Positions 26,558-35,790 are shown, counted from the stretch's first letter. The stretch: DNA of 64,000 bases from Candidatus Zixiibacteriota bacterium (GCA_020351995.1 CP070674.1:895686-959685), one strand, 5' to 3'. Numbers and translations are program-made. The notes: a model not told the origin generated them from the letters alone.

Positions 26558-29500
26558 ATGAAATTCGATCCGCTGAAAGATAATTTCTCGATTCCGAAGG
26601 CCGAGGAACAAATCCTTAAGTTCTGGGACACTCACAACGTGTTTCACAAGGCCCATGAAATGGCTCAAGATCGGCCCCATTTTGTATTCTATGAGGGGCC
26701 TCCAACGGCTAATGGCAAACCGGGCATCCATCACGTTATCTCTCGAACCGTCAAGGACTTATTCTGTCGCTATAAGGCCATGAAAGGCTTTCGAGTGGAT
26801 CGCAAAGCGGGTTGGGACACCCACGGCCTGCCGGTCGAAATCGAGGTCGAGAAAGAACTCAAACTTACCAGCAAGCCGCAGGTCGTTGAGTACGGCATCA
26901 CAAAATTCAACGACAAGTGCAAAGAATCGGTTTTTCGGTATCTAAATGACTGGAGCGATCTCACCCGCCGTATCGGCTACTGGTTGGATCTCGACGACGC
27001 TTACGTCACTCTCCGCAACGAATATATCGAAACCGTCTGGTGGATTCTGAAGAATTTCTTTGACCGCAACCTGATTTACAAAGGTTACAAGACTATTCCT
27101 TACTGTCCGCGTTGCGGCACAGGACTATCCAGCCATGAGGTAGCGCAAGGATATGACCTGGTTAAGGACCCATCGGTATACGTCAAAGTCAAAGCTGCCG
27201 ATGATGATTTTGCCTACCTGGTCTGGACCACTACCCCCTGGACGCTCCCATCAAATGCCGCTTTGTGCATGAAAGCTGACGCTGACTATGTTCTGGTGGA
27301 ATATCAGGGAGAGAAACTGGTTCTGGCCGAGGCACTGGTCTGGAAGACCTTCGGCGGCGAGGCCGAGGTTAAGATTATCGACCGCTACAAAGGCGAAGAC
27401 TTCCTGAAACGCAAATATGCTCCGCTTTTTGACACTTTCAAGGATGAGATCGACAAAGCCTTTTTCGTCATAAACGCCGACTTTGTGACTCTCGAGGACG
27501 GTACCGGTATTGTCCATATTGCTCCCGGCTTCGGGCAGGACGATTACGACGTAGGTCAAGAGTATGGCCTTCCCGTCTTCCAGGCCATCGAAGCCAACGG
27601 GTATTTTAAGGATTTCGCCGGCCCCTACAAAGGGATGTTCATCAAAGACGCTGATCCGATCATCATGGAGGATCTGAAGAAAGCCGGCAAGCTGTACAAA
27701 AAGGAACTATACGAACACAATTACCCGTTTTGCTGGCGGTGTGATTCGCCGCTGATCTATATAGCTCAGCCTTCGTGGTATCTCAAAACGACCCAGTTCA
27801 AAGACCAGTTGATCAAGAACAATAACGACATCAATTGGTACCCTGATGACATTCGCACCGGCCGGATGCTCAACTGGCTGGAAAATAACGTTGATTGGTC
27901 GCTCTCGCGTGAGCGCTTTTGGGGAACACCTATCCCAATCTGGATCTGTGAAGATTCCAAGTGCGGCAAACAGCGGGCTGTGGGCTCGCTTGAGCAACTT
28001 CGGCAGGAGGCACAGAATCTCCCGGACGAAATCGACCTGCACAAACCGATGATGGACGAGGTGAGACTAACCTGCGAGTGTGGCGGCACCATGAACCGCA
28101 TCCCGGAGGTAGTCGACGTCTGGTTCGATTCCGGCGCCATGCCATATGCGCAATGGCATTATCCTTTTGAGAACAAAGATGAGTTCGAAAGGAAATACCC
28201 CGCTGACTTCATTTCTGAAGCTGTCGACCAGACCCGGGGCTGGTTTTATTCCCTCCTGGCCATCTCCACCCTGCTATTCGATAAAGCTCCGTTCAAGAAC
28301 GTGGTCGTTCTGGAGTTCGTTCTTGACCAGGAAGGCAAGAAGATGTCCAAGCACAAAGGTAACGTGGTCGATCCCTTTGAAACCGTAGATAAGTACGGCG
28401 CTGACCCGGTTCGCTGGTATCTTGTCTCCGCATCGAACCCATGGCTGCCGACCAGATTCGGATATGAAGGTTTAGGCGAAGTTATCCGAAAATTTTTCGA
28501 TACCATGCGCAACACATACAGCTTTTTTGCCATCTATGCCAATATCGATAACATCTCCGAGCGGGCCGAAGCTGAAGGCGTCACCGCGCGAGCGTTTCTC
28601 GAGAAAAAAGCCGGTGAACCACAGCGTTTTGACCGCTGGATTATCTCCAAATACAATAGCCTGGTAAAAGATGTCACGGAGTCCTTTGACGGCTACGAGA
28701 TAACGAAGCCGGTCAGGGCCATTCAGCACTTTGTCATCGAGGAACTATCCAACTGGTATGTGCGCAACACCCGGCGACGTTTCTGGGCCAAGGCCGACGA
28801 TCCCTCCAAAATGCGCGCCTATCTGACCCTATACGACGTTCTGGCCGGTGTTTGTCACTTGGCTGCCCCGGTCGCGCCGTTCTTGACCGAACTGGTCTGG
28901 ACCCAGCTCATGGGAGAGAACCGCCAAAAATACGGTTTGCCGCTCTCTGTTCACATGTCCGATTTCCCAGTTACCGATGAAAGCCTGATAGACGAAAAAC
29001 TCGAAGAAACCATGGATATCGCCGAGCAAATCGTTTCCCTGGGACGAGCGGCCCGATCCCGAAAGAACATTAAAGTCCGCCAGCCCTTGTCGAGATTGAT
29101 GATAAAGCTGCCCAACTGGGTCGGCCTGGAACGGCTTGAGGGTTATCTGGACATAATCAAGAGCGAACTGAACATTAAAGAGATTGCGGTTGCGGAAGAT
29201 GTGGCTAATTACGTATCCTATTCCGCAAAGCTGAATTTCAAGACAGCCGGTCCAAAACTGGGAGTTAACGCCAAGGCTGCCGCGGCCTGTGTAGCCGAAC
29301 TCGATTCAGAGGGCGTAAAGAGGTTTCTGGATACAAAAACCTTGACATTGCAGGTCGACTCCAAGAAAATTGAACTGGCCGAAGACGAGGTTGAAGTCAG
29401 CAAATCGGAAAAAGAGGGCTTCGCCGTCGAAAGTGAAGGAGCACTGTCGATTGCTCTTGAGACCCGGCTGACCGATGATTTGATTGACGAAGGTTTCGCG

Positions 29501-29749
29501 AGAGAGCTGGTCAACAAAATTCAGAACATGCGAAAGTCGTCGGGGTTTGAGGTAACCGATCAGATAGAGATTCTCCTGCATTCTTCTGACCGATTGCTAG
29601 CTGCCGCCAGAAAGCATGATGAGTTTATCCGCCGTGAGACTCTGGCCAAACAGATTAAGTATCTGGCGGAGGGGTCTTTTGAGGGCTGCAGGGAGTGGAA
29701 TATAAATGGCGTGAACGCCGCTATTGCCGTAAGCAAACGAGACACATAG
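26558..29749 (+). CDS. ileS: Isoleucyl-tRNA synthetase, long (IleS2-like) form
   Basis: A 1063-residue class I synthetase that charges tRNA-Ile. The HIGH motif is GIHH in NGKPGIHHVISR (about residue 56) and the KMSKS motif is KMSKHKGNV (about 595). The editing domain includes WTTTPWTLPSN. The length, the GIHH form and the KMSKH variant resemble the eukaryote-like type-2 enzymes found in Bacteroidetes and relatives, some of which resist mupirocin. The C-terminal part (about 950-1063) lacks the Cys-rich zinc finger of type-1 enzymes. It starts an operon with a dksA-like gene (11 bp downstream) and lspA. Confidence 0.97.
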   Translation: MKFDPLKDNFSIPKAEEQILKFWDTHNVFHKAHEMAQDRPHFVFYEGPPTANGKPGIHHVISRTVKDLFCRYKAMKGFRVDRKAGWDTHGLPVEIEVEKELKLTSKPQVVEYGITKFNDKCKESVFRYLNDWSDLTRRIGYWLDLDDAYVTLRNEYIETVWWILKNFFDRNLIYKGYKTIPYCPRCGTGLSSHEVAQGYDLVKDPSVYVKVKAADDDFAYLVWTTTPWTLPSNAALCMKADADYVLVEYQGEKLVLAEALVWKTFGGEAEVKIIDRYKGEDFLKRKYAPLFDTFKDEIDKAFFVINADFVTLEDGTGIVHIAPGFGQDDYDVGQEYGLPVFQAIEANGYFKDFAGPYKGMFIKDADPIIMEDLKKAGKLYKKELYEHNYPFCWRCDSPLIYIAQPSWYLKTTQFKDQLIKNNNDINWYPDDIRTGRMLNWLENNVDWSLSRERFWGTPIPIWICEDSKCGKQRAVGSLEQLRQEAQNLPDEIDLHKPMMDEVRLTCECGGTMNRIPEVVDVWFDSGAMPYAQWHYPFENKDEFERKYPADFISEAVDQTRGWFYSLLAISTLLFDKAPFKNVVVLEFVLDQEGKKMSKHKGNVVDPFETVDKYGADPVRWYLVSASNPWLPTRFGYEGLGEVIRKFFDTMRNTYSFFAIYANIDNISERAEAEGVTARAFLEKKAGEPQRFDRWIISKYNSLVKDVTESFDGYEITKPVRAIQHFVIEELSNWYVRNTRRRFWAKADDPSKMRAYLTLYDVLAGVCHLAAPVAPFLTELVWTQLMGENRQKYGLPLSVHMSDFPVTDESLIDEKLEETMDIAEQIVSLGRAARSRKNIKVRQPLSRLMIKLPNWVGLERLEGYLDIIKSELNIKEIAVAEDVANYVSYSAKLNFKTAGPKLGVNAKAAAACVAELDSEGVKRFLDTKTLTLQVDSKKIELAEDEVEVSKSEKEGFAVESEGALSIALETRLTDDLIDEGFARELVNKIQNMRKSSGFEVTDQIEILLHSSDRLLAAARKHDEFIRRETLAKQIKYLAEGSFEGCREWNINGVNAAIAVSKRDT

Positions 29750-29760
29750 TCGGGGCAATA

Positions 29761-30147
29761 ATGCGAAAGACCGATTTAGAAAGATTCAAAAAGCTGCTTC
29801 TGGAAAAACGGGAAGCGCTCTTTGAGGAAATCTCAGCGATGACCAACAAGATGGGTAAGACCATCAAGGATTCCACCGGTGACCTTTCTTCGTACTCCTA
29901 TCATATGGCCGACCAGGGGACCGACGCCATGGAGCGAGAAATTACCTTCATGCTCGGCTCGAAGTCGGGACGGTTCCTCTATCACATAGACGAGGCCTTG
30001 CGCCGAATCGAAACCGGCGAATACGGCAAATGCTTCTCCTGCGGTAAGCAAATCAGCATTGATCGGCTGAAAGCCGTTCCGCACGCCCGGCTGTGTATTG
30101 AGTGTAAGTCCGCTGAAGAAACGAAGAAGGGCGCGAATCGAAAGTAA
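29761..30147 (+). CDS. TraR/DksA-family zinc-finger regulator
   Basis: A 128-residue protein with an N-terminal coiled coil (MRKTDLERFKKLLLEKREAL) and the acidic MADQGTDAMERE segment. A C-terminal C4 zinc finger follows: CFSCGK, then LCIEC. DksA-type proteins bind RNA polymerase in the secondary channel with ppGpp. It lies 11 bp after ileS and just before lspA, an arrangement seen in many bacteria. The ATG at 29761 is preferred to an upstream start inside ileS. Confidence 0.92.
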   Translation: MRKTDLERFKKLLLEKREALFEEISAMTNKMGKTIKDSTGDLSSYSYHMADQGTDAMEREITFMLGSKSGRFLYHIDEALRRIETGEYGKCFSCGKQISIDRLKAVPHARLCIECKSAEETKKGANRK

Positions 30148-30148
30148 G

Positions 30149-30652
30149 TTGAGACAACTACTTGCACCGTCCATCGCCCTGGTCACCGTAGTGATTGTCG
30201 ATCAGGTGACCAAACTCTGGGCAATAAGTACCCTCTCCGAACAGCCCGTCCGCCAGGTCCTGGGAAATTTCTTTATGTTATCCTTAGTTTATAATGAAGG
30301 CGGCGCCATGGGCTCCAACTTCGGTTCGCCAGCATATTACCTGGCAACTTCCATTCTTATATTATTGTTTATCCTCTATTACATCTACACTCACCGGACA
30401 AGTCTGATGCTGACGCTCCCGCTTGCCCTTATAGCGGGCGGGGCTATCGGTAACATTATCGACCGGCTTCGCTTTGGAAAAGTGGTCGACTTCCTCGATT
30501 TCGACTTCTTCGACATCAATCTCTTCGGATACCAGATCGACCGCTGGTGGACGTTCAACATTGCCGATGCTGTGATCAGTTGCTCGATTATTTTCCTGCT
30601 GGTTAGGCTCATATTTTTTCACCAACAGAAACCAGCCGGGAGCGCACAATGA
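30149..30652 (+). CDS. lspA: Lipoprotein signal peptidase (signal peptidase II)
   Basis: A four-pass inner-membrane aspartic protease of about 167 residues that removes signal peptides from lipoproteins, of which several are encoded in this window. The catalytic Asp residues lie in GGAIGNIIDRLRFG and FNIADAVIS. Conserved VIVDQVTK and NEGGAMG are also present. The TTG at 30149, one base after the dksA-like stop, gives the normal length; a GTG at 30098 inside that gene would add 17 basic residues. The exact start is not certain. Confidence 0.93.
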   Translation: MRQLLAPSIALVTVVIVDQVTKLWAISTLSEQPVRQVLGNFFMLSLVYNEGGAMGSNFGSPAYYLATSILILLFILYYIYTHRTSLMLTLPLALIAGGAIGNIIDRLRFGKVVDFLDFDFFDINLFGYQIDRWWTFNIADAVISCSIIFLLVRLIFFHQQKPAGSAQ

Positions 30653-30730
30653 GCCCTGCCCTGGTTAAAGCCCGGCTGCTGACGGCCGGAGAAAGCTTTT
30701 TTCAGATACCGGGCCCATTGGAGGAAAAGA

Positions 30731-32077
30731 ATGACCAGTTCGAGATTCGGTGAACATACCATCTTCTATCGAAATGACGACCCGAAGCAACATGCCGATA
30801 GTCTACCCCGGTTAGTGTCCGAGCGCGGCTTCAGTAAATTCAGTCCCGAAGGTGTCACCAGCTATCTTACCTTCCGCTACCCCATCGGAGACCTGACGCT
30901 GTTTGATGGCTACAGAAGAGTCCCCGCGGGTTGCCGCGTCACCGACGGCTCTATCGAGCCCTACTGGTATCCGGATTTTAAGGAGCAGAAAGTTCCCTTC
31001 GACGTTGCTTTGAATCGAGTGGAAGAACTTTTGGTCGAGTCTATCAAGAATCTGACTGATGGCAAGAAAGTCGCAGTACCCCTGAGTGGCGGGGTTGACA
31101 GTACCCTTATTCTCGCTCTTTACCGGAAAGTTTTCCCCGCAGAGCCGGTTTATACTTATAGCGCCGGTTTTTATGGCGACGATGAGTTTGAGTATTCGCG
31201 GCTGGCCGCTAAAGAATTCGGCTCGATACACAAAGAGAAGATTCTCAGAAAGGACGACTATATCGGGGCCGAGTGCCTCTTGCGCCCCCTTATAGAACAC
31301 AAGGGTGAGCCGCTCCATCCGAACGAAATCGCGCTGGCCGAAGTGGAAAGACTGGCCAAAGAGGACGGCTGCGACATTGCCGTCTGCGGTGAAGGCTCGG
31401 ATGATATATTCGGCGGCTATGGCCAGAATCTTCGAATGTATTTGAACTATGCCGAGGACAGACCCTTCTTCGATTACTTTCTTGACAATTATCGTTACTT
31501 TTCGCTGGAGGATCGCCCCGGTTTGATCAAAGACGAATACCTCGTGGACGATCTGCAGCTACTTGAGAAATACATGGTAAAAAGCGAAATGCCCCCGGAC
31601 CCACGCAATCAGGTATTCTATTTTACGCAAAAGATCCATACCCCCGGGCTGATAATAAGGGGGGTCAACGCCATGCGCTTCAGCTCCCTTGAGGAAGGAT
31701 TCCCGTACTTGTATGACCCCCTCGTGGACTTTGTCAATTCACTTCCATTTGATTACAAGCTCCACTGGAAATCTGACGATCATCAAAGGAAGGCTGCCGG
31801 CCGGTCGTTTCGTGAGATAAGCGAAGAACTGGATGTCCCCAAGTATATCCTCAAAAAGTTGGCCGAGCAGTACCTCCCGCATAAGATAATATACCGGCCC
31901 AAATACGGTTTCCCCGTCCCCTTCGAAAAGTGGCTGGGTCAACTCGACGAGTGGCCGCTTGACCCGCAGGTTTTTAGAACAACTGACCTTCGCGGCCTCA
32001 GCGGATGGAAGAAATTCATGACAATAAATCTTAATGCGTGTATAGAGATTTTTAGAACCCACCAAGAAAACCAGTAA
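30731..32077 (+). CDS. Asparagine-synthase-like amide ligase lacking the glutaminase domain
   Basis: A 448-residue protein with the AsnB synthetase (ATP-pyrophosphatase) domain: PP-loop SGGVDS at about residue 119 and GEGSDDIFGGY further on. The N-terminal Ntn glutaminase of AsnB is missing. There is no Met-Cys start, and the first 75 residues match only the end of that domain (YLTFRYPIGDLTLFDGYRRV, PAGCRV, then YWYP). It must therefore use free ammonia, take ammonia from a partner, or do another adenylating reaction. GGAGG six bases before the ATG is strong. It heads the glycan cluster (flippase, cytidylyltransferase, glycerophosphotransferase), so amidation of a sugar acid is my inference. 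Confidence 0.85.
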   Translation: MTSSRFGEHTIFYRNDDPKQHADSLPRLVSERGFSKFSPEGVTSYLTFRYPIGDLTLFDGYRRVPAGCRVTDGSIEPYWYPDFKEQKVPFDVALNRVEELLVESIKNLTDGKKVAVPLSGGVDSTLILALYRKVFPAEPVYTYSAGFYGDDEFEYSRLAAKEFGSIHKEKILRKDDYIGAECLLRPLIEHKGEPLHPNEIALAEVERLAKEDGCDIAVCGEGSDDIFGGYGQNLRMYLNYAEDRPFFDYFLDNYRYFSLEDRPGLIKDEYLVDDLQLLEKYMVKSEMPPDPRNQVFYFTQKIHTPGLIIRGVNAMRFSSLEEGFPYLYDPLVDFVNSLPFDYKLHWKSDDHQRKAAGRSFREISEELDVPKYILKKLAEQYLPHKIIYRPKYGFPVPFEKWLGQLDEWPLDPQVFRTTDLRGLSGWKKFMTINLNACIEIFRTHQENQ

Positions 32078-32089
32078 AGAATCTGTAAT

Positions 32090-32548
32090 ATGGGTGAACG
32101 CAAAGTACATTCAAAAAAGCCAATCATCGGTTACACCAGTGGCGTGTATGACTTGTTTCATATCGGCCATCTTAATCTCCTCCGTAACGCGAAGTCGATG
32201 TGTGACCATCTTATTGTAGCGGTAACTTCGGACGAACTGGTCGGGTACAAATACAAGAAGGCTGTCGTACCCTTCGTCGAACGGGTGGAGATTGTCCGAA
32301 GCATCAAATATGTCGATACCGTTGTCGGCCAGTATGACATGGACAAGTTCGCGGCGTGGAAGAAACTCAAGTTTGACAAGATGTTTGTGGGCGACGACTG
32401 GTTTGAAACCGACGAATGGAAAGAACACGAAAGCCAGTTTGAGGAGGTCGGTGTGCCCATCATTTATATCCCCTATACGCAGGGTACGTCCTCAAGCATG
32501 CTCAATGCCGTTCTGAATGAAATCCGCAACCCGCCTAAGAAGAAGTAG
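32090..32548 (+). CDS. TagD-like cytidylyltransferase
   Basis: A 152-residue nucleotidyltransferase with the HIGH-type motif in GVYDLFHIGHLNLLRNAK. The second motif region (YIPYTQGTSSSML) ends in the ISSTxxR-like position. It resembles glycerol-3-phosphate cytidylyltransferase (TagD), which makes CDP-glycerol, although related enzymes act on ethanolamine phosphate or ADP-heptose precursors. A CDP-glycerol-type transferase two genes downstream supports CDP-glycerol as the product. It lies 12 bp after the preceding gene. Confidence 0.88.
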   Translation: MGERKVHSKKPIIGYTSGVYDLFHIGHLNLLRNAKSMCDHLIVAVTSDELVGYKYKKAVVPFVERVEIVRSIKYVDTVVGQYDMDKFAAWKKLKFDKMFVGDDWFETDEWKEHESQFEEVGVPIIYIPYTQGTSSSMLNAVLNEIRNPPKKK

Positions 32549-32601
32549 AGCTATATCCCGATCGGGCGGCGAACTGAACGGGCAATTGAACCGGTCAATC
32601 T

Positions 32602-33912
32602 ATGGAGCTTAATAACGGCGAAGATACCGGCTGGCTGGAGGCATGGCGCTCCCGGGCCAGAGACAGTCTCGAGAAATACCGCGGAGCCGGACTCCGGGTA
32701 CTATTTCAGAACTTCATGTCGTTGTCGGTGCTCCAGGCCGCCAACTATCTGCTTCCCCTTATCGTTCTCCCTTACCTGGTCAGGGTAATTGGAATCGAGA
32801 AGTTCGGCCTTATAGTCTTTGCTCAAGCTGTAATTCAGTATTTCAACATAGTCACTGACTATGGCTTCCATCTATCGGCGACCAGAGAGATAGCTGTAAA
32901 TCGCAACGACCCTCAGAAAATATCAACAATCTTCAGCGCTGTCATGATAATTAAATCCATACTGGCCATCCTCTGTCTCGGAATTCTCGTCATTCTCATC
33001 GCTCTTTTCGATAAATTCGGTAGTGAAGCCACAGTATATCTACTAACGTTCGGCACCGTCATCGGCAACCTCTTATTCCCCACGTGGTTCTTCCAGGGTA
33101 TGGAAAAAATGAAGTACATCACGCTGCTGGCCGTTCTCGGGCGGGTAATTTACTTGCTCTTGCTTTTCATCTTCGTTCATCAGGAGAGTGATTATGTAAC
33201 GGTTCCCCTGCTAAACTCCATCGGTATGATCATCACCGGCCTGGTCAGCACTTTCGTGGTCCTCTCAAAATTCAAGGTTCGTCTTCACATGCCTGCCTTT
33301 GGCGACGTAATGCAGGAGTTCAAAGATAGTTCTCAATACTTCCTTTCGCGGATATCCGTGTCGATATACTCCTCGTTCAACACCGTGATTCTGGGATTTT
33401 TCACCACCAATGAGGCCGTTGGTTTCTATGCCGCGGCCGAGAAGCTCTTTATCGCCATGCGATCGGCGTTTAATCCATTGGTGCAGGCTTTGTATCCGTA
33501 TATGGCTGCCCGCTCTAACGTCTCGTTCTTCAAGAAAGTATTTGCCATGTCAGTCGGAGCCTCAACCGTCCTGGCTGTGGCAGTGTTCGTCTTTAGTGAC
33601 TTTATCATTCAAACAATCTTCGGTGCCGGATTCGAGTTGTCCAGTCAGTTATTGAGACTCTTTACAGTCGTGGTGCCATTTGTAATGGCATCGATCCTTC
33701 TCGGGTACCCGTTCCTGGCCGCCCTGGGACGAGAAAAGTATGCCAACTTTTCTATTGCTATCGGCTCTGTAGTCCACTTATTTCTAATCGCTTTGCTGAT
33801 TCCGATTATCAGCCCCATCGCGGTGGCCGCTGCCATGATTGTCACCCAGTTGGTGGTGCTGGCTATCCGGATACACGGCGTTAAGAAGCACCAACTCTGG
33901 AAGATCCCATGA
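32602..33912 (+). CDS. Polysaccharide flippase (Wzx-like, MOP superfamily)
   Basis: A 436-residue inner-membrane protein with about 12-14 transmembrane segments. It opens with QNFMSLSVLQAANYLLPLIV, typical of Wzx/RfbX flippases, followed by RVIGIEKFGLIVFAQAVIQY. A cytosolic N-terminal tail of about 45 residues precedes the first segment. It would move a lipid-linked oligosaccharide unit across the inner membrane. Position between the TagD-like and glycerophosphotransferase-like genes assigns it to the same surface glycan. Confidence 0.92.
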   Translation: MELNNGEDTGWLEAWRSRARDSLEKYRGAGLRVLFQNFMSLSVLQAANYLLPLIVLPYLVRVIGIEKFGLIVFAQAVIQYFNIVTDYGFHLSATREIAVNRNDPQKISTIFSAVMIIKSILAILCLGILVILIALFDKFGSEATVYLLTFGTVIGNLLFPTWFFQGMEKMKYITLLAVLGRVIYLLLLFIFVHQESDYVTVPLLNSIGMIITGLVSTFVVLSKFKVRLHMPAFGDVMQEFKDSSQYFLSRISVSIYSSFNTVILGFFTTNEAVGFYAAAEKLFIAMRSAFNPLVQALYPYMAARSNVSFFKKVFAMSVGASTVLAVAVFVFSDFIIQTIFGAGFELSSQLLRLFTVVVPFVMASILLGYPFLAALGREKYANFSIAIGSVVHLFLIALLIPIISPIAVAAAMIVTQLVVLAIRIHGVKKHQLWKIP

Positions 33913-33916
33913 TAAA

Positions 33917-35185
33917 ATGGTCGGAGGGCTGGCCAAATTGAAAATACGCAAGCGTGGCGGTATACTTAATTCGCTCCTTTACATCCTGCTCCTTCCCGTA
34001 TACTTGCTGGGGAAAGTGTTCCCGCGAGACCCGAACCTGTTCGCTTTTGGATCGGGCCACGGTAATTTTTGGATGGACAACTCGAAGTACTTCTTTTTGT
34101 ACTGCAGTCAAAATCTCAAGTCAACAAAATGTGTTTTCTTCTGCCGAGACAAGGAAGTGGTTCGGCAGCTCAATCAGGCAGGCTACGAATCCTATTACAC
34201 GTACTCGGCCCGCGGCATAATCACAGCCCTGCGAGCAGGAAAGTGTTTCATATCACATTCCACACATGACATCAACGCGCTGTTAATCGGCGGGGCGGAA
34301 AAAATCCAGCTCTGGCACGGAACGCCCCTCAAGCTGATCTGCTACGACGTACTCGCTTTAAGCACCGGATTCGGCCAAACACTCAAGAATCGCCTGAAGC
34401 GCATATTATTTACGCTTTTCCCGTATCTCAACACCGGCCTGGTCTACGATAAGATTACCATCTCCTCTGACTTCGTCAAAGCCAGTTTTCTATCAGCCTT
34501 CCGGGCCAAAAATGAAAATATTGTCATTACCGGCCAGCCGCGTAATGATGCCCTGAGCGATGATTATATTTTCGACCAGCAGCTGTTTCCCGAGATCGCC
34601 CACCTTGAACGACTTCGTCACGAATACCAACACGTGATCACCTGGATGCCTACCCATCGGCTGCGATCCGGCCGAGGAACGGTTGGCCTGCTAGATAATT
34701 TCGCCTTCGACCTCGAAAGCCTGCAGCAGTTGTTCCAACAGCACGGCGCCACACTGGTCGTAAAAGTACACTTTCTCGACTCCCCCGACCTGAAACGAAG
34801 GTTTGAGGGCTGCTCCGGAATCAAGGTTTACCCTTTTGCTGACCCCTACCCCCTCCTGCGCTACACCGATATCTTAATAAGTGACTACTCGAGCGTGGTC
34901 TTTGACTACCTTCTGCTTGACCGGCCAATAATCTTCACTCCCTTTGACTATGAAGAGTACACTCAAAGTGATGCCCCCTTCTACTATAACTACCAGAGCG
35001 TAGCTCCAGGCCGACATTGCCGTAACTGGCCCGAGGTACTCGATGCTCTCCATTACCACCTCACCTGCCACGAGAACGGAGAAACCGATTCCTACCACGA
35101 GCGCCGAGCAGCAATATGTCGTCAATTCAACATGTTTTCAGACGGCTTCTCCAGTCGCGTAGTGGCCAGTATATTCGGTCGATAA
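33917..35185 (+). CDS. CDP-glycerol glycerophosphotransferase-like protein
   Basis: A 422-residue protein of the TagB/TagF (CDP-glycerol:poly(glycerophosphate) transferase) family. Seen motifs are IQLWHGTPLK (the catalytic-type His), VITGQPRNDALSDDY, ITWMPTHRL and the nucleotide-binding ILISDYSSVVFDYLLLDRPI. An N-terminal amphipathic or membrane helix (LNSLLYILLLPVYLLG) would anchor it. It adds glycerol-phosphate units in Gram-positive teichoic acids; in a diderm it may decorate an O-antigen or capsule. The gene begins 5 bp after the flippase stop. Confidence 0.88.
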   Translation: MVGGLAKLKIRKRGGILNSLLYILLLPVYLLGKVFPRDPNLFAFGSGHGNFWMDNSKYFFLYCSQNLKSTKCVFFCRDKEVVRQLNQAGYESYYTYSARGIITALRAGKCFISHSTHDINALLIGGAEKIQLWHGTPLKLICYDVLALSTGFGQTLKNRLKRILFTLFPYLNTGLVYDKITISSDFVKASFLSAFRAKNENIVITGQPRNDALSDDYIFDQQLFPEIAHLERLRHEYQHVITWMPTHRLRSGRGTVGLLDNFAFDLESLQQLFQQHGATLVVKVHFLDSPDLKRRFEGCSGIKVYPFADPYPLLRYTDILISDYSSVVFDYLLLDRPIIFTPFDYEEYTQSDAPFYYNYQSVAPGRHCRNWPEVLDALHYHLTCHENGETDSYHERRAAICRQFNMFSDGFSSRVVASIFGR

Positions 35186-35271
35186 ACATTGTCCCGTGTG
35201 AATGCTATGCTACGATTGAAGCTATACACACGTTCGCAAAGTAGTGCATGAAAGAGCATATATTTGGTGCT

Positions 35272-35327
35272 GAACGATTCACACGTTACGGATCCCAAAC
35301 TCACTTTCACGCAGTCATGAATCGTTC
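35272..35327. repeat. Inverted repeat in the origin region
   Basis: GAACGATTCA at 35272-35281 and its perfect complement TGAATCGTTC at 35318-35327, spaced by 36 bp. It could be a protein-binding site or a cruciform; no T tract follows. Confidence 0.5.
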
Positions 35328-35531
35328 TGATTCACCGTTCCGCACAACCACAGCAGCGATGTCAAAGTGAACATTCAGATAAGTGTTTGTTAACAAGAGG
35401 GTTTTTTCTTCGCAGAAATTAATACACACACCAATTTACTATAAGACCAACAAAGGCGTTTTTGATAGCACCTATAAGATTCTATCAAGCAAGCATTTCA
35501 AAAATACCTGAATAAAATTCGTTCTGTCGGC

Positions 35532-35560
35532 TTGACGCACCCCAGGGGTACCTCTATTAA
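35532..35560 (+). promoter_or_regulatory. Candidate dnaA promoter
   Basis: TTGACG, 17 bp, TATTAA: a good sigma70-type spacing and composition. The palindrome CCCCAGGGG lies inside the spacer. DnaA-box-like sites lie 40 and 126 bp downstream, as in autoregulated dnaA promoters. Confidence 0.6.
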
Positions 35561-35790
35561 TTAGCATGAAAATTGACAGGTCGCAAATTGTTAATAAATT
35601 GTGGGTAAGTTTTTTACGCGCAGTGCAACCACTTACTCACCTTCACTTTCCAAAGGCATTATTAGCTGACACTTGTTGATAAGTGTGTGGACAACCTGAC
35701 GGGGCTGATAGCGCTTTTTTTGTAACCATTTTAGACAGAACACAGAATATATGAATACGTATGTGGACAACCACGAGGGGGAAATTAGCT

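Larger units (their letters stand above)
35186..35790 (+). other. oriC: Origin of replication, dnaA-upstream part
   Basis: A 605-bp AT-rich non-coding stretch before dnaA. DnaA-box-like 9-mers (reverse of TTATCCACA types) lie at 35600-35608 (TGTGGGTAA), 35686-35694 (TGTGGACAA) and 35762-35770 (TGTGGACAA). A perfect 10-bp inverted repeat GAACGATTCA/TGAATCGTTC lies at 35272-35281 and 35318-35327. A sigma70-like promoter is at 35532-35560. Together with the boxes downstream of dnaA this suggests a bipartite origin of the Bacillus type. It is inferred from motifs and gene order only. Confidence 0.75.

Noticed and set aside
30649..30753. A 34-codon frame that overlaps lspA by ATGA and runs into the start of the AsnB-like gene.
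   Set aside because: It has no family resemblance and overlaps the strong GGAGG of the next gene. It could be a coupled leader peptide, but nothing supports it beyond the overlap.
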